Below are positions 1 through 12,006 of a stretch of DNA of 64,000 nucleotides, one piece after another. How positions within the stretch are numbered: position 1 is the stretch's first letter; the number at the start of each line of letters is the position of its first letter. The stretch covers positions 832,627 through 896,626 of the forward strand of contig JAJAGP010000087.1 in NCBI GenBank assembly GCA_025084515.1. The letters run 5' to 3'. The notes beneath the pieces are model-generated. The model saw only the letters and a program-made list of their open reading frames with translations, searched no databases and had not been told where the DNA came from. Source of the DNA: Ancistrus triradiatus. Lineage: Eukaryota; Chordata; Actinopteri; Siluriformes; Loricariidae. The position numbers and the translations under genes are program-made.

Positions 1-860
1 GTGCAACGTGACGTTGGTAGATGGAGCGAGATATGATGTCCCAGATGTGCTCAGTCGTATTCAGGTCTGGGGAACAGGCGACCGGTCCATAGCTTCAATG
101 CTTTCATCTTGCAAGAACTGCTGACACACTCCACCCACATGAGGTCTAGCATTGTCCTGCATTAGGAGAAACCCAGGGCCAACTGCACCAGCAAATGGTC
201 TCACAAGGGGTCGGAGGATCTCATCTCGGTACCTAATGGCAGTCAGGCTACCTCTGGCGAGCACATGGAGGGCTGTGCGGCCCTCCAAAGAAATGCCACC
301 CCACACCATTACTGATCCACTGCCAAACCGGTCATGCTGAAGGATGTTGCAGTCAGCAGATCGCTCTCCACGGCATCTCCAGACTCTGTCACGTCTGTCA
401 CATGTGCTCAAAGTGAACCTGCTTTCATCTGTGAATTTGCCAATCCTGGTGTTCTCTGGCAAATGCCAAGCATCCTGCACGGTGTTGGGCTGTGAGCACA
501 ACCCCCATCTGTGGACGTCAGGCCCCCATACCAGTCTCATGGAGTCGGATTCTAACCGTTTGTGCAGACATATGCACATTTGTGGCCTGCTGGATGTCAC
601 TTTGCAGGGCTCTAGCAGTCCGAGTCCTGTTCCTCCTTGCACAACGACGGAGGTAGCGGTCCTGTTGCTGGGTTGTTGCCCTCCTACGGCCTCCTCCATG
701 TCTCCTGGCGTACTGGCCTGTCTCCTGGTAGTGCCTCCAGCCTCTGGACATTACGCTGACAAGACACAGCAAACCCTCTTGCCACAGCTCGCATTGATGT
801 GCCGTCATGGATGAGCTGCACTACCTGAGCCACTTGTGTGGGTTGTAGAGTCTGTCTCAT
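1..860 (-). pseudogene. Tc1 transposase, broken (family A)
   Basis: On the minus strand the frame starts at a Met at 860-858, followed by an N-terminal helix-turn-helix region (RGWRHYQETGQYARR). The catalytic parts are visible: FTDESRF with the first Asp, VMVWGGIS, and LLMQDNARPH with the second Asp. The Glu region and C-terminus are past the window start. Compared with the copy at 30 kb, about 23 nt are missing near 435-440, just before the first catalytic Asp, which shifts the frame. A further frame change near 518 and a stop near 61 confirm decay. No functional protein is expected. Tc1 transposases of this kind are about 340 residues with a DD34E triad. Confidence 0.85.
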
Positions 861-1165
861 GCTACCACGAGTGTGAAAGCACCACCAACATTAAAAAGTG
901 ACCAAAACATCAGCCAGAAAGCATAGGTACTGAGAAGTGGTCTGTGGTCCCCACCTGCAGAACCACTCCTTTATTGAGTGTGTCTTGCTGATTGCCAATA
1001 AATTCCACCTGTTGTCCATTCCATTTGCACAACAGCATGTGAAATTGATTGTCAATCAGTGTTGCTTCCTATGTGGACAAAGTTTGATTTCACGGAAGTT
1101 TGATTTACTTGGAGCTTGGAGTTATATTGTGTTGTTTAAGTGTTCCCTTTCTTTTTTGAGCAGTG
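1..1165 (-). mobile_element. Tc1-like transposon (family A), cut by window edge
   Basis: The right terminus reads TTTTTTGAGCAGTG and is followed by TA at 1166, next to a short (AT)n run. It is the reverse complement of the left end of the copy at 30251-31812, and the interior matches that copy in reverse orientation. The other terminus lies outside the window. Tc1/mariner elements integrate at TA, which fits the flank seen here. Confidence 0.9.
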
Positions 1166-1189
1166 TAAATATATATATATATATATATA
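1166..1189. repeat. short (AT)n tract
   Basis: An (AT)n run directly abuts the end of the family A Tc1 copy and supplies its TA flank. Confidence 0.8.
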
Positions 1190-2552
1190 AAATAATTGGG
1201 AAATTGGGATCAAAATGTCATCACCAGTGTCTGAAAGAGGGCTGCAGCACACCAATTTTGTGAGAGACTGCAATCTCCATACTTGATTTGTCAGGTTGCC
1301 TTTTATTTTTTATGTTTTTGTTTTTGCCTTTTATCTTTAATGTTTTGCCCCTTGTAGCCAATATGCTTTTAATTTGATTAGGCAGAAACAGACAAATAGA
1401 AGTCTTTCTGAGTGGTGATTTATTCTAGGACATGCTCATAGGTTGCAACACAATCAAGTGTTTCTAAAAGGCAGCATTCATTCAAATAATCTCTGTTGCC
1501 ATTAGATAAAATGAATGATCTCTTATCAATTCAAGTGCTCTCATATTGGTCAAGTGAGAAATAGGCGGACAAATGTATGGTATTTAAGACAAGTGACTAT
1601 GCATAGTCGGTGGCTCAGCATATATCAATGCAGACATACTTAAACGGCACTCTAAAACAAGATATTAAATTCAATTCTAAAAGCTTTCAGTGCAGTATGA
1701 ATCATTTGGGTCCACTTTGTGATGACTGAGCATAAGATTATAGCATATCTAGCAAATAGTGGTACAATAAAAACATGTCCTACATATGTCAAAGCGCTCC
1801 CAAAATAAGAGAGCTAATATTTGTACTTATGGTCTAGCGACTCTCTTTACCAGCCTTCTGTAGTCTTGGTAGGTTTTCAAGAGCCAGATTTTCCATGTGT
1901 GGAGACTTCAGTGGCTGGTTGGTAACTTGGCCATCCATCTGGCCATCTCCTGAGAGCTCCCTGGGAGAGCTGAGGCTTATTTTTGGAGCTCCTATTTATA
2001 CTGCTGTCTTCTGGATAAGGAACAGTTAGTGGAACAGACCAGCATCCAGGCTTTGAAGCTCCCATATGGGAGAGATTCAGGACTGTCGTCACTCAGGCTT
2101 CTTGGTGTGTTATCACGTCACCAACAGGAGATTAGTTTACCTGGTAACTAATGATAACAAATGATTTGTTGATTAGAAACTTCACAGCTATGTAAAAGAA
2201 TATTTTGTGGGCTCTGGAAGCTCAGTAGTTAGCAGTGCACTGCAGTAAGTCAGTGACTGACCTTGCACTTGATTTCTTTCCAAATCGTGATGCACAATTT
2301 GATTGTGCAGTATACTTACAGTATGTATGTAGATGCATATGTGTAATGAAACATGTACAGCATGTAGCATTTAAAAATAATTCCATCAAAACTGCTGTCA
2401 TGAACATAGACCAGTTAACTTAATCTTATATGCATGCACTTATATTCAGTTTATAGCAATTTGGAAAACTTCATTTGTATAACATTATTAAGAGATAAAA
2501 TTACAGTTAGGGTAAAATTAATAATATTCATTTTCTTACAACTCAAACTAGA
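1190..2552. other. no recognisable gene
   Basis: AT-rich intergenic DNA. Small open frames (1877-2092 minus, 2188-2423 both strands) have no recognisable domain, repeat family or splice context. I see nothing else. Confidence 0.6.
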
Positions 2553-2560
2553 CCCTATGG

Positions 2561-2731
2561 CAGTGTTTCTCAATCTGCATGTTTTAGTGTTTTCCTGCTC
2601 CAATCACACCTGATCCAACTACTCAGCTCATTTACAAGCCCATTATTGAGTTAAAGTGGCTGTGTTTAAGCAGGAGAAGCACTAAATTGTGCAGAGCGAT
2701 GAGACGCCAGGACCAGGATTGAGAAACACTG
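2561..2731. mobile_element. hAT-type MITE with 8-bp target duplication
   Basis: The element starts CAGTGTTTCTCAATC and ends GATTGAGAAACACTG, perfect 15-bp terminal inverted repeats. It is flanked on both sides by the identical octamer CCCTATGG (2553-2560 and 2732-2739). An 8-bp target duplication is the signature of hAT transposases. The 171-bp interior has no coding capacity, so it must have been moved in trans. Confidence 0.93.
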
Positions 2732-2739
2732 CCCTATGG

Positions 2740-3272
2740 TATATGGGAAATTGCATTACCCATTATATTTTATGTTTCAACACAATTGTTTTTTTGTTTT
2801 TTTTTGCTTGGCAAAGGGAAACATTTCCAATGAAGGGAGGTGTAGGGAGTAGAGAAGACTGTAAGCAAAGGTCAGAGATTAGCCTAACTGAAACTGCAGA
2901 AACTGTGTGCTTTCCCACATGTTCTGATGGTGTTGAAGGAAGTGGAAGGAGGAGGAAGATGAGTTTCTCCCTTTCATTTTTCAGTCAGAAGGGTATTGGA
3001 GGCCACCTTTCTATATATGCAATATTGGACCAGTGAGGTACTTAATTATTTGTTTCAAGAAAAAAAATTAAATGAGTTTGTTTTTGAAATGAGATGAATG
3101 CTTTGATACGTTGTAAGGTAGAATAAGGTAAAATAAGGTATGGCAGCGGTAGTTCCCCAAGCACATCAAAAAAGGTTTATTAATAAATTATTCTCTTGAG
3201 ACAAATCTGGATGGTGTACATATCTGCTGCATTAATACAATGAATTGCCATGACAACCCTAATAGATCACTA
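2740..3272. other. no recognisable gene
   Basis: Intergenic AT-rich DNA. A 115-codon frame at 2689-3036 begins inside the hAT MITE and has no recognisable motif, so I treat it as chance. Confidence 0.5.
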
Positions 3273-3320
3273 GTAGGTCACTGGTGATTGAAAGTTTGTG
3301 AAACCTTTAGAATATAAGTA
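3273..3320. repeat. Tc1 family C terminal fragment
   Basis: The stretch TTGAAAGTTTGTGAAACC followed by TTTAGAATAT matches the terminus of the Tc1 family seen complete at 23174-24800. Only the end is left, directly before a SINE. Confidence 0.65.
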
Positions 3321-3324
3321 CAAT

Positions 3325-3600
3325 GGCGGCACAGTGGCTCGGTTGGTAAAACTGTCGCTTCACAATGAGAAAGTCCTGAGTTCAATCCTCAGGTGGAGCA
3401 GGCTGGGTCCTTTCTATGTGGACTTTGCACGTCCTCCCCATGTACGCGTGGGTTTACTCCAGGTACTCCAGTTTCCTCCCGCAATCCAAAGACATGCATG
3501 TTTGGTTAACTGGTGTTTCTAAAGTGGATTGGCACCCTGTCTAGGGTTGGCTCTCCCATGACCCTGTAAAGGATCAAGTGGATAAGAAAATGAATGAATG
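3325..3600 (+). repeat. DANA/Mermaid-like tRNA-derived SINE
   Basis: The head GGCGGCACAGTGGCTCGGTT and the box-B-like GAGTTCAATCCTCAGG are followed by the conserved body (GGTTTACTCCAGGTACTCCAG, CCAAAGACATGCATG) and a TGAATGAATG tail. This arrangement is the teleost DANA/Mermaid SINE type: tRNA-like 5' part, shared core, tetranucleotide-like tail. Other copies lie at 7449 and 56246. Confidence 0.85.
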
Positions 3601-4018
3601 TATAAGGACAATAACCTTATTGATCCATGGGCATATATGCAAATGAACATTGTCCGAACAGTATTTGGCCCATACCTGTATTACAAATAATATAAAGTGA
3701 TAAACTGTAACCCGGCGGTGACAGCATTCAAAAGTATTTTTATGGCAAAACTCTTTCACAAGACCAGGCATCGTCTACTGTATCTACAATGACAATAGAC
3801 TTAAACACATGCACAGAGGTAATGACGGTGAAATCAATGCACACATTGAGCAACTGACACGCACAGCAGGATTGAGCTAATAAGTTGAAATGACTGGAAA
3901 CAATTTGCTAAGAATCATTTTAGAGGAGAAAAATATGGATTCTATGCCAAGAATTAATGTCCTTGGGTACGCTCTGAAAACATGCTTTATGAGCTAGGAT
4001 ATTTTCTTACTAGAAATA
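3601..4018. other. no recognisable gene
   Basis: Intergenic sequence between the SINE and a Tc1 remnant. I see no supported feature. Confidence 0.5.
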
Positions 4019-4424
4019 CACTCACCAGCCACTTCAATCTTCTTCAAGGTTTGACATGATATGTATTCAGAGACTCTCATCTGCATACCTCAGTTGTAGC
4101 AAGAGGTCATTTCATGTACTATTGCCTTTTTATCAGCTTAAAACATTCTGGCTGTTCTCCTCTGACCTCTGGCACCAAGAAGGCATATTCACCTAAAAAA
4201 ATGCAACTCTGTGAATATTTTCTCTTTTTTGGACCATTTTCTGTAAACCCTAGAGTCAAGCACCAATAACCATGTCATGTTCAACGTCACTTATGTCACC
4301 CTTTTTCCTCATTCTGATGCTCTGTTTGAACCTCAGAAGGTCGTCGTGACCATGTCTACATGTCTAAATGCATTAACTTGCTGCCACGTTGACCAGGTGT
4401 ACCTAATAGCGTGGTCTGTTAGTG
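4019..4424 (-). mobile_element. Internally deleted Tc1 family F remnant
   Basis: The left end CACTCACCAGCCACTT and the right end AGGTGTACCTAATAGCGTGG are degenerate inverted copies of each other. Interior stretches such as TTCTGTAAACCCTAGAG and CTTATGTCACCCTTTTTCCTC correspond to the minus-strand N-terminal transposase region of a common fish Tc1 family. At about 406 bp most of the roughly 1.5-kb element is gone. The same family is present at 62342-63646. Confidence 0.7.
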
Positions 4425-5040
4425 CATATGATTTGATCTAATAAAAATGTGAGCTTTGATTACAGTGAAAGTCCAGGAAGTCCATTTAATTTAAATAACA
4501 TAAAAATCAAGTTATCAAGTCATCAACATCAAGAAAATGTTGACATGTAGTAATTTATTGTTACAGTATGGCTTTCCATGCTTGCGCTGTCCATATAAAT
4601 TTAAATGGTTAATAATCTCAGTCTAATTTAATCTAGATGACAGGCATAAAGGCATACATTTGTAAATTGTTATAAATTGCATTACAGCCTTCATGCAAAA
4701 TGCATGGAACAATACAAGACATATGATACATTGCAACAGATATAAAATGTTCACTTATTAGTGTTGCTCATAATAATAGTTTTTTTTTTTTTGATAATAT
4801 AAAACAGAGCCAAAAGTTCCTTAGTAACAACTGTGTCACATACAGTTGCCTCTGATCTTTAAACACCATATTCTGCCTTGTTAACTTAACATAGTAGTTG
4901 TCAAATGACCGGCTGTGCCTATTCATTATGCAGCTGCTCATGGATCATTAATGACTGTACTCAAATGAATGTTTAGTGTTATTAGAACATAATTTATTAT
5001 TTAATTACCTGTGCGAAGTGGGATCATGATCTGTGTTTAT
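4425..5040. other. no recognisable gene
   Basis: AT-rich spacer with a poly-T tract near 4780. I see no gene or repeat family. Confidence 0.5.
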
Positions 5041-5041
5041 A

Positions 5042-6494
5042 CAGTGGGGCAAAAAAGTATTTAGTCAGCCACTGATTGTGCAAGTTCTCCTACTTAGAAA
5101 GATGAGAGAGGTCTTTAATTTTCATCACAGGTACACTTCAACTATAAGAGACAAAATGAGAAAAAATCCAGGAAATCACATTGTAGGATTTTTAATGAAT
5201 TTAATTGCAAATTATGGTGGAAAATAAGAATTTGGTCAATAAATTTGGTTCAAACATTTCCTGTAAGTCTTCACCAGGTTTGCACACACTGTTGCTGGTA
5301 TTTTGGCCCATTCCTCCATGCAGATCTCCTCTAGAGCAGTGATGTTTTGGGGCAACACGGACTTTCAATTCCCTCCACTAATTTTTTATGGGGTTGAGGT
5401 CTGGAGACTGGCTAGGCCACTTCAGGACCTTGAAATACTTTTTATGGAGCCACTCCTTCGTTGCCCGAGTGGTGTGTTTGGGATCATTGTCATGCTGGAA
5501 GTCCCAGCCACGTTCCATCTTCAATGCTCTCACTGATGGAAGGAGGTTTTGGCTTAAAATCTCACGATACATGGCACCGTTCATTCTTCCCTTAACACGG
5601 ATCAGTCGTCCTGTCCCCATTGCAGAAAAACAGCCCCAAAGCATGATGTTTCCACCTCCATGCTTCACAGTAGGTATGGTGTTCTTGAGATGCAACTCAA
5701 CATTCTTCTTCCTCCAAATACGATGATTTGAGTTTTTACCAAAAAGTTCTATTTTGGTTTCATCTAATCACATGATATTCTCCAAATCCTCTTCTGGATC
5801 ATCCATATGCTCTCTGGCAAACTTCAGATGGGCCTGGACATGTACTGGCTTAAGCAGGGGGACACGCCTGCAGGATCATTCATAAGGTACCTCCGTATAG
5901 TTCTGGGATTTTTGCTCACCGTTCTCATGATCATTTTGACCCCATGGGATGAGATCTTGTGTGGGGTCCCAGATCAGATTATCAATGTCTTTAATTTTCT
6001 TATAATTGCTCCTACAGTTGATTTATCACACAAACTGCTTGCCTATTGTAGTTTCACTCTTCCCAGCCTGGTACAGATCTACAATTTTCTTCCTGGTCTT
6101 TTCTTCGACAGCTCTTTGGTCTTGGACATGGTTGAGTTTGGAGTCTGACTGTTTGAGGCTGTGGACAGATGTTTTTTATACAGATAACAACGTCAAACAG
6201 GTGCCACTAATACAAGTAACGAGTGGAGGACAGAAGAGCTTCTTAAAGAAGAAGTTAGAGGTCTGTGAGAGCCAGAAATCTTGCTTGTTTATGGGTGATC
6301 AAATACTTATTTTTCACCATGATTTACAATTAAATTCTTAAAAAATTCTACAATGTGATTTCCTGGATTTTTTTTCTCATTTTGTCTCTCATAGTTGAAG
6401 TGTACCTATGATGAAAATTACAGATGTCTCTCATCTTTCTAAGTAGAAGAACTTGCACAATCAGTGGCTGACTAAATACTTTTTTGCCCCACTG
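5042..6494 (-). mobile_element. Full-length Tc1 transposon (family B)
   Basis: Termini CAGTGGGGCAAAAAAGTATT and its inverse (AATACTTTTTTGCCCCACTG) are flanked by TA on both sides (5040-5041 and 6495-6496). The inverted repeats extend inward through the sequence around ATTGTGCAAGTTC. The length of 1453 bp is normal for a Tc1 element. Transposase remains are on the minus strand. Related copies lie at 26068, 40690 and 49695. Confidence 0.95.
5245..6129 (-). pseudogene. Tc1 transposase, broken (family B)
   Basis: The minus-strand start codon is near 6129 (Met-Ser-Lys-Thr-Lys-Glu). The longest open stretch is 5378-5695 (about 105 codons). It contains GNIMLWGCFSAM, the second catalytic Asp in HDNDPKHT and the SPDLNPIKN block. 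In this family the last block should read PIEN: the catalytic Glu is a Lys here, followed at once by a stop. Frameshifts separate the N-terminal part. The protein is inactive on two independent grounds. Confidence 0.88.
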
Positions 6495-6496
6495 TA

Positions 6497-7448
6497 CATC
6501 TACACATGCAGTGGTCAGAACTCGATCCTCTGTCTCTGAGGCTGTAAAGCTTCTTTCCAGAGATCAACGGGTGAGGAGATGATCCCCTTGACTGCCCCCC
6601 TCATTCTCAGACACAGCAAATTGTTTCTGCAGGAGGTGCCTGGACAGCTGAAATGCACCAATGGCAATTGATCATAGGTCCTTGCAATAGTGAGCTAGAG
6701 TGTTAGACCGCTAGACCACCGGTGTGCGCACATGTGTAATACCTACACAAAATCATGTATGAATATAAAACACACAAGAAGACAAACAAAAAGAAAACAC
6801 TGCCAGGTCTTTGAAAAACATTCCCAGTATTGCTTTTACTTACAAAAGTCTAATTAGCCCAAAATCAGAAAATCACCAACTGGCTGAGCGTTTCTCTAAA
6901 AAAGAATGTCTTTAGAGTGCATCCAATCTCGATGCTAATTAGGTGTTGTTACTTACTCGTGAATTAAAGCTTCACGAAATAACCAACTCTATTACTGTGT
7001 TAAGATAACAATCACTAAAGCTTATATTATTTTTGGAGGGTAGCACAGTGTAACTGGTGAAGCAGAATTTTATACAAGTGGTGAATCAAAAACACATAGG
7101 CTCAAATGTCCACAGAATGACAACACAGGCCCAAAACTTGAAATTGTGCTTTATGTGGGTGGCTTTTCAAGGTTTAATTTGTGTAAATATCATATTATCA
7201 CAACACTAGGCATCCTTCATATTCCCGTATTGCTATCTATAACATGCCATGAAATGTTGCAGCCTACTACATTTATTCTGTTGTTTTGAAAATGTGCCTT
7301 GCAGTATGGTGGAAACACACACTGGAAACTTGTCCAGGAGCTGTTCAGGTCTTGTTCGAAGATCTGTCTTGTTTCTTAAAAGGTTATTTGAGGGGGTGAT
7401 AACAGAAGTACTTTAAAAAATTACATAATAAATATACATGGATATCTA
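6497..7448. other. no gene; possible SINE trace
   Basis: No coding signal. The segment 6660-6730 read on the minus strand (CGGTGGTCTAGCGGTCTAAC) resembles a tRNA-like box A and could be a SINE relic, but it is too short to assign. Confidence 0.35.
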
Positions 7449-7785
7449 GGGTGGCTCGGTGGGTAGCACTGTCGCAGCAAGAAGGTTCTGGCTTCAATCC
7501 CAGGTGAAGTGGTCTGGGTCCTGTTTGTGTGGAGTTTGCATGTCCTCCCCGTATCTGTATGGGTTTACTCCGGGTACTCTGGTTTCCCTCCAACATTCCA
7601 AAGACATTCATGTTAGGTTAAGTGGCGTTTCTAAAAGTGCCCCTAGTGTATAAGTGTGTGAGTTTATGTGCCATACAATGGATTGGCACCCTGTCTGGGG
7701 TTGTTCCTGCCTTGCGCCCTATGCCACTGGCTGGGCACAGGCTGTCCCACTATCCTGTAAAGGTTTAAGCAGATAAGAAAGTGAA
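7449..7785 (+). repeat. DANA/Mermaid-like SINE
   Basis: Same body as the copy at 3325: GGTGGCTCGGTGGGTAGCAC head, GGTTTACTCCGGGTACTCTGG core, CCAAAGACATTCATG, TGGATTGGCACCCTGTC and a GATAAGAAAGTGAAG end. It is longer and better preserved in the middle than the 3325 copy. Confidence 0.88.
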
Positions 7786-8039
7786 GTGAAACATATCTAT
7801 ATCCATATAGGAGAATAGATAGAGAACATTTAATCAATAGGTATCACACAGATAGAGAAACAAGAAGTTAAGTGTTAGTAAAGTAAATAAATTATAACCA
7901 ATAACCACAAGTGTAGGTACGTAGTACTAGTCACAGTATTCAGTCTACATTGCAGAGTGAAAATGCCATGGCAGTAGCAAGTATAGCATCAGCAAACAGT
8001 GCATGTGAGTGCATAATAACAAAGAAAACTGTAAACATG

Positions 8040-8515
8040 GTGCAGTACAGTATAACTCAGCACAGTCCAGACAGCAGGAGATCAGAAGTGTCCCTGCAGT
8101 AAGAAGACTCCATGTAAAGTATTGCAGTGGGAAGGAAAGATCTCACACAGCACTCTTTAGCTCAGCACAGCTGTACCAGTCTTCCACTGAAAGTGCTTCT
8201 CTGTTTCTCCACTGTTGTGTGCAGTGGATGTGATGGGTTGGCCATAATGCCGAGCAGTTTTAGAGTCCCTTGTTCTGCTGCCACCTCTAAGGACTTCAGC
8301 TTGACTCCTGTGACAAAGTCAGCCTTCCTGGTCAGTTTGTCTATTTTATTCAAAGCACATTTGTTGATGCTGTTTCCCCAGTACACAACAGTAAGAATAT
8401 TGCACTTGCCACAACAGTGTGGTAGAAGGTCCATAGCAGTTCTGTGCACACTCCAAAGGACTTCAGTATCCTCAGAAAGTACAGATGGCTCAGTCCTTTG
8501 CAAGATCAGTTAATC
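8040..8515 (-). pseudogene. LINE reverse transcriptase C-terminal remnant
   Basis: Minus-strand translation shows the C-terminal tail of a fish non-LTR ORF2, split over two frames. One frame gives HLYFLRILKSFGVCTELL then FYHTVVASAIF; the other gives IDKLTRKADFVTGVKLKSL and IMANPSHPLHTTVEKQRS. These follow each other as in intact LINE proteins of the CR1/L2/Rex kind. Several stops and frameshifts interrupt it and the polymerase palm is absent, consistent with a 5'-truncated insertion. The exact clade cannot be decided from this tail. Confidence 0.75.
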
Positions 8516-11500
8516 TTTAATCCACAAAATTATTCTCATTTTGAGAATAAATATTTGTAGATGTTTTGGCTATAACTCAAAATTAGAGAGGAATTAAAAA
8601 TTTGGACTAAAACAAAAACAAATCAAAACAAAACAAAAAATCTTAACGAAACTCAGTACAATATGGTCTCTCTTTTTGTCCCTTAAGCCTATTTTTGTAT
8701 TTGGTATAAAAGACTTGCATTTACCACATTTGTGTATTTTTTGTGTATGCATCAGTCTCAGTGTCAGTGTGACGTGGTAGGAAAGACAGTGTGATCCACC
8801 TGATGCAATAGGTGATGGTTCTTTTCTGAATTCTAAGAATCTGAGTGTATTTCCTCTCTGCCAGTCTAAGATGGAGCACAGACCAGACTTCCAAATTCTC
8901 CTACTGTAATTCTCCAGCATCAACAGGCTTATCCAGTACAGTACGGTCTTTTTCTTTCTCTTCTTTTTCAGTTTCCTGCCTACACACAGCCACATTTTTT
9001 CAACTGTGGACCATTTTCATACTTACTTTGATCTCTGAGCTCCCAAACCAACCTTTTATCCATTTCGTGATAAGCTCCATGACTCCCTCACACACTATCT
9101 GCATGAGTGATTATGAGAGACTCTGACCTGTGGATATTAAAATTGCTCATGTGTGTGAGTGTGTGTGGGCTGGCTCGCTGCTTTAAGATGTGTTGGATCA
9201 TACATGCATGGGTAGGAGGAGATATATCTGTCTCTTTCTCTCTCTTTCTCTGCATTTGGACACAGGCTGTGGGAGGAGTGGGAGTCAGTACACATCTGAA
9301 AAACCCTTGTTATCCCTGCTTTACAATCATGCTACTACAATCACATTAATAAACAAAAACCATTAATTTAAAAAGTAAGACATTATGCTGTAATACAAGA
9401 CTGACGTAGAACATTTCTTTTTAATGATTTGCTTTTCACATTTTTATTGTGACCTGGATAAAACAATATTTCTAAACAGGTAATGCTCTTAAACAAACCA
9501 GCATAGGTTTTGCAAATCTGTTTATGTTACCTTGTCCAACTATATCACACTTATCCAGGCAGATGTGCTCTGAGGTCTCTAACAAGGAGTTAAGGATTCC
9601 TGTAGTGTGTTGGAGCTGTTGATGCAAAACTCACTTGAACAATGATATGGACGTTGAGTTGAGTGCTCAGATTATGAAACAAATTTCAGTACCACATATA
9701 AAGTGACCCATCTTTCAGTTGAAATGGTCAGACCCAATGTGTTTTTTTTATGTTCACACTGCCATAAAACAGTCATATGTGCCTCAGAATTGATCTAAAA
9801 CATGACTAGATTATACTAAGGCTTCATTTATCAAGATCTTTGATTTACTACACAGTTCTAATTTGATTGAGCAGCTTCCTGGGCATTTTGTGAGTGATTT
9901 AGGATTTTGGTGCAACTGACAACATAAAAAAAACAATATGTAAATTAGAGTTAAATAAAGACTACATCATGTCTCATCAGTAAAGCATTTTGATGCTTGT
10001 TCCTTGTTACACAGACTGTTAGAAACTGATTCGCTTTGGTCAGTCCAATAGCAATATCAAAAAAGAACAAGCAGGAGTCAGTACCCAAAAAGAATCCTGA
10101 GAGACAAGACATTTTGATGAATAAATGAATGAATCACCCATGTATAGCAAACAGGAAATAAATCCTAGTTGAAACCAAAAATTACAAGTAACAGTTCAGA
10201 ATTCCAGTAAAGGTGACATCTGGCGGTCAGCATGTGTTCTTGAAGTTGTGCATGTTACAGACATAATGTTCCTATAATGCATATTTCTATTAATAGACAC
10301 AGCCTTCATACAAGCATTTACTAAAAAGATCAAAGCAATCGTCTTGCACTGCAGTTATGTGCAATAAAAGCATATGATTACAGTATGGTTTATGACATTT
10401 ATTATTTCATCAGAATATTGACTCATTATTTAGTTTATTTGATTAAAAAAGCTGAATAGAATCTTATTTGGAGTGACAACAGTGAGCACTGTAATTTATA
10501 TTGAAATTTTACTCAAAATAGATCACAATTATCACCGATGTATTTTGGTAGCATTGATTAATGAACATTTTCAATGAAACATATAGAAACATAGTATTAA
10601 AATCACTGAACATTAACTGAAAACGCAGGCAGGAGGTGATATACATGATATAGCTCAGTGATTATGACTTCTGACATTGTTATGGCACTGAAAAGTGTTG
10701 ACAGTGTACAAGAAATAGCCTTGAACTTTCACTTGGCATATGTTTTGTTCTTACAGTCCCGTTCTCAAAAAAACAGCAGCCATTAAGGTAATTGCAGTTC
10801 AGCTTATATTTGCACTTTCTTGAAAAGGAACCACAAAACGATCTTCAGATATTAAACTCTTTAACCCCTACTCATGAATACTGCTATTGTAAAGTAACTC
10901 ATTCTGTCCTATTCAAATTACTCTACCTACCTTTAATGGCATCAGCATGATCTTGGGCTTCCTGCTCTTCTCACCTTAATATTATTTGTCTTTTCACAGT
11001 GTAACTTGATTGCACTTCTTTGCTATACATACATAGTACAAGTACATATACAAGTTAAAGACACTGTGTGCAGAATGCAAAGAATTATCTGTGGTCTCAC
11101 AATGAGTTTCTTTTAACACTGAATTGAAATGAATAAACCCACTGAATAAAACAAATGTTTATAATACACCCCGAAAGAAGGTGAAGTGGAGGCATCTAAT
11201 TAGTGGTAAAATGTCATTCAGAATGCTATCTACTTGTGTATACATTAGGCTGATATACATTACCTCAATATGGAATTTAATTTCTCAGATGTAATTTTGG
11301 ATCTCCATTGGTCACTGGCATTGGGTTAGGGGATTAAAAAAGTCCATGTGTTACAGTAGTAATTCATAAAGTGGGAGTTTGGATAGTACAGCTTGACTTG
11401 CTAAGTGTGACCAAAATAACACACTTATTTAGGCATACACTTAACAGACAATATAGGTTACATTGAAAAAATGTAAACAAAATTCTGTGTAGACCCTTTT

Positions 11501-11574
11501 AATGCTATGAGATTTTGCACTGATGTTTTCAGTTTTACGAATTTTATTATCTAACATAAACCGTCTTGGGCATG
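8516..11574. other. 3 kb with no recognisable gene
   Basis: Long AT-rich intergenic stretch. Frames at 8594-8995 (minus) and 8845-9349 (plus) lack conserved motifs and start in low-complexity sequence (A-rich 8610-8640, TCTC-rich 9228-9252). I found no inverted-repeat pair, SINE body or exon-like element. Confidence 0.5.
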
Positions 11575-11800
11575 TGATGCAACGCAAAGCAGGTATCCAA
11601 AGCAGACGAGATCGCAACACAGGTATCCAAGATGGATGTGGAAGCCAACGGGAGAATGCAGAATTCACGGACGTGGCAGAGACACAACAATCCGTGCCGA
11701 ATGTCCCAAACCATGGGGTTCATATAGGAAACCCCCCACCCGAGTTCAATTATTTACCCAGAATTGGTGGTGCTTCCGGATAGGTCCCCCCCAAGGACTC
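11575..11800 (-). repeat. 3' LTR (partial) of the LTR element
   Basis: Matches the TATA-proximal and R-like part of the other LTR (13930-14130): the same GGTATCCAAAGCAGACGAGA-like block and AATGTCCCAAACCATGGGG. Divergence sets in beyond about 11770, so this copy is truncated or rearranged. Confidence 0.6.
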
Positions 11801-12006
11801 CAACTGTAGTCCAATAGGCACAATACAGTCTCTGGAGGCTTGGAGACTTCAGGAGGGTTATGGAGCATCTCCGGCTGCCAGCGAACGTGATCACCATCGG
11901 GCTGCTGGCAAGCAGGGTCGCCGACGGCCGACGTGCTGCTGGCAAGTAGGATCGCCGTCATGCTGCTGGTGAGCGAATTCGCCATTGGGTTGCTGCTCTC
12001 CATTGG

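Noticed and set aside
3325..3420. A functional tRNA gene
   Set aside because: The tRNA-like head is followed by a SINE body and tail; there is no complete cloverleaf.
8594..8995. 133-codon minus-strand frame as a gene
   Set aside because: Lys-rich start from A-tract and no conserved motif, splice context or repeat family.
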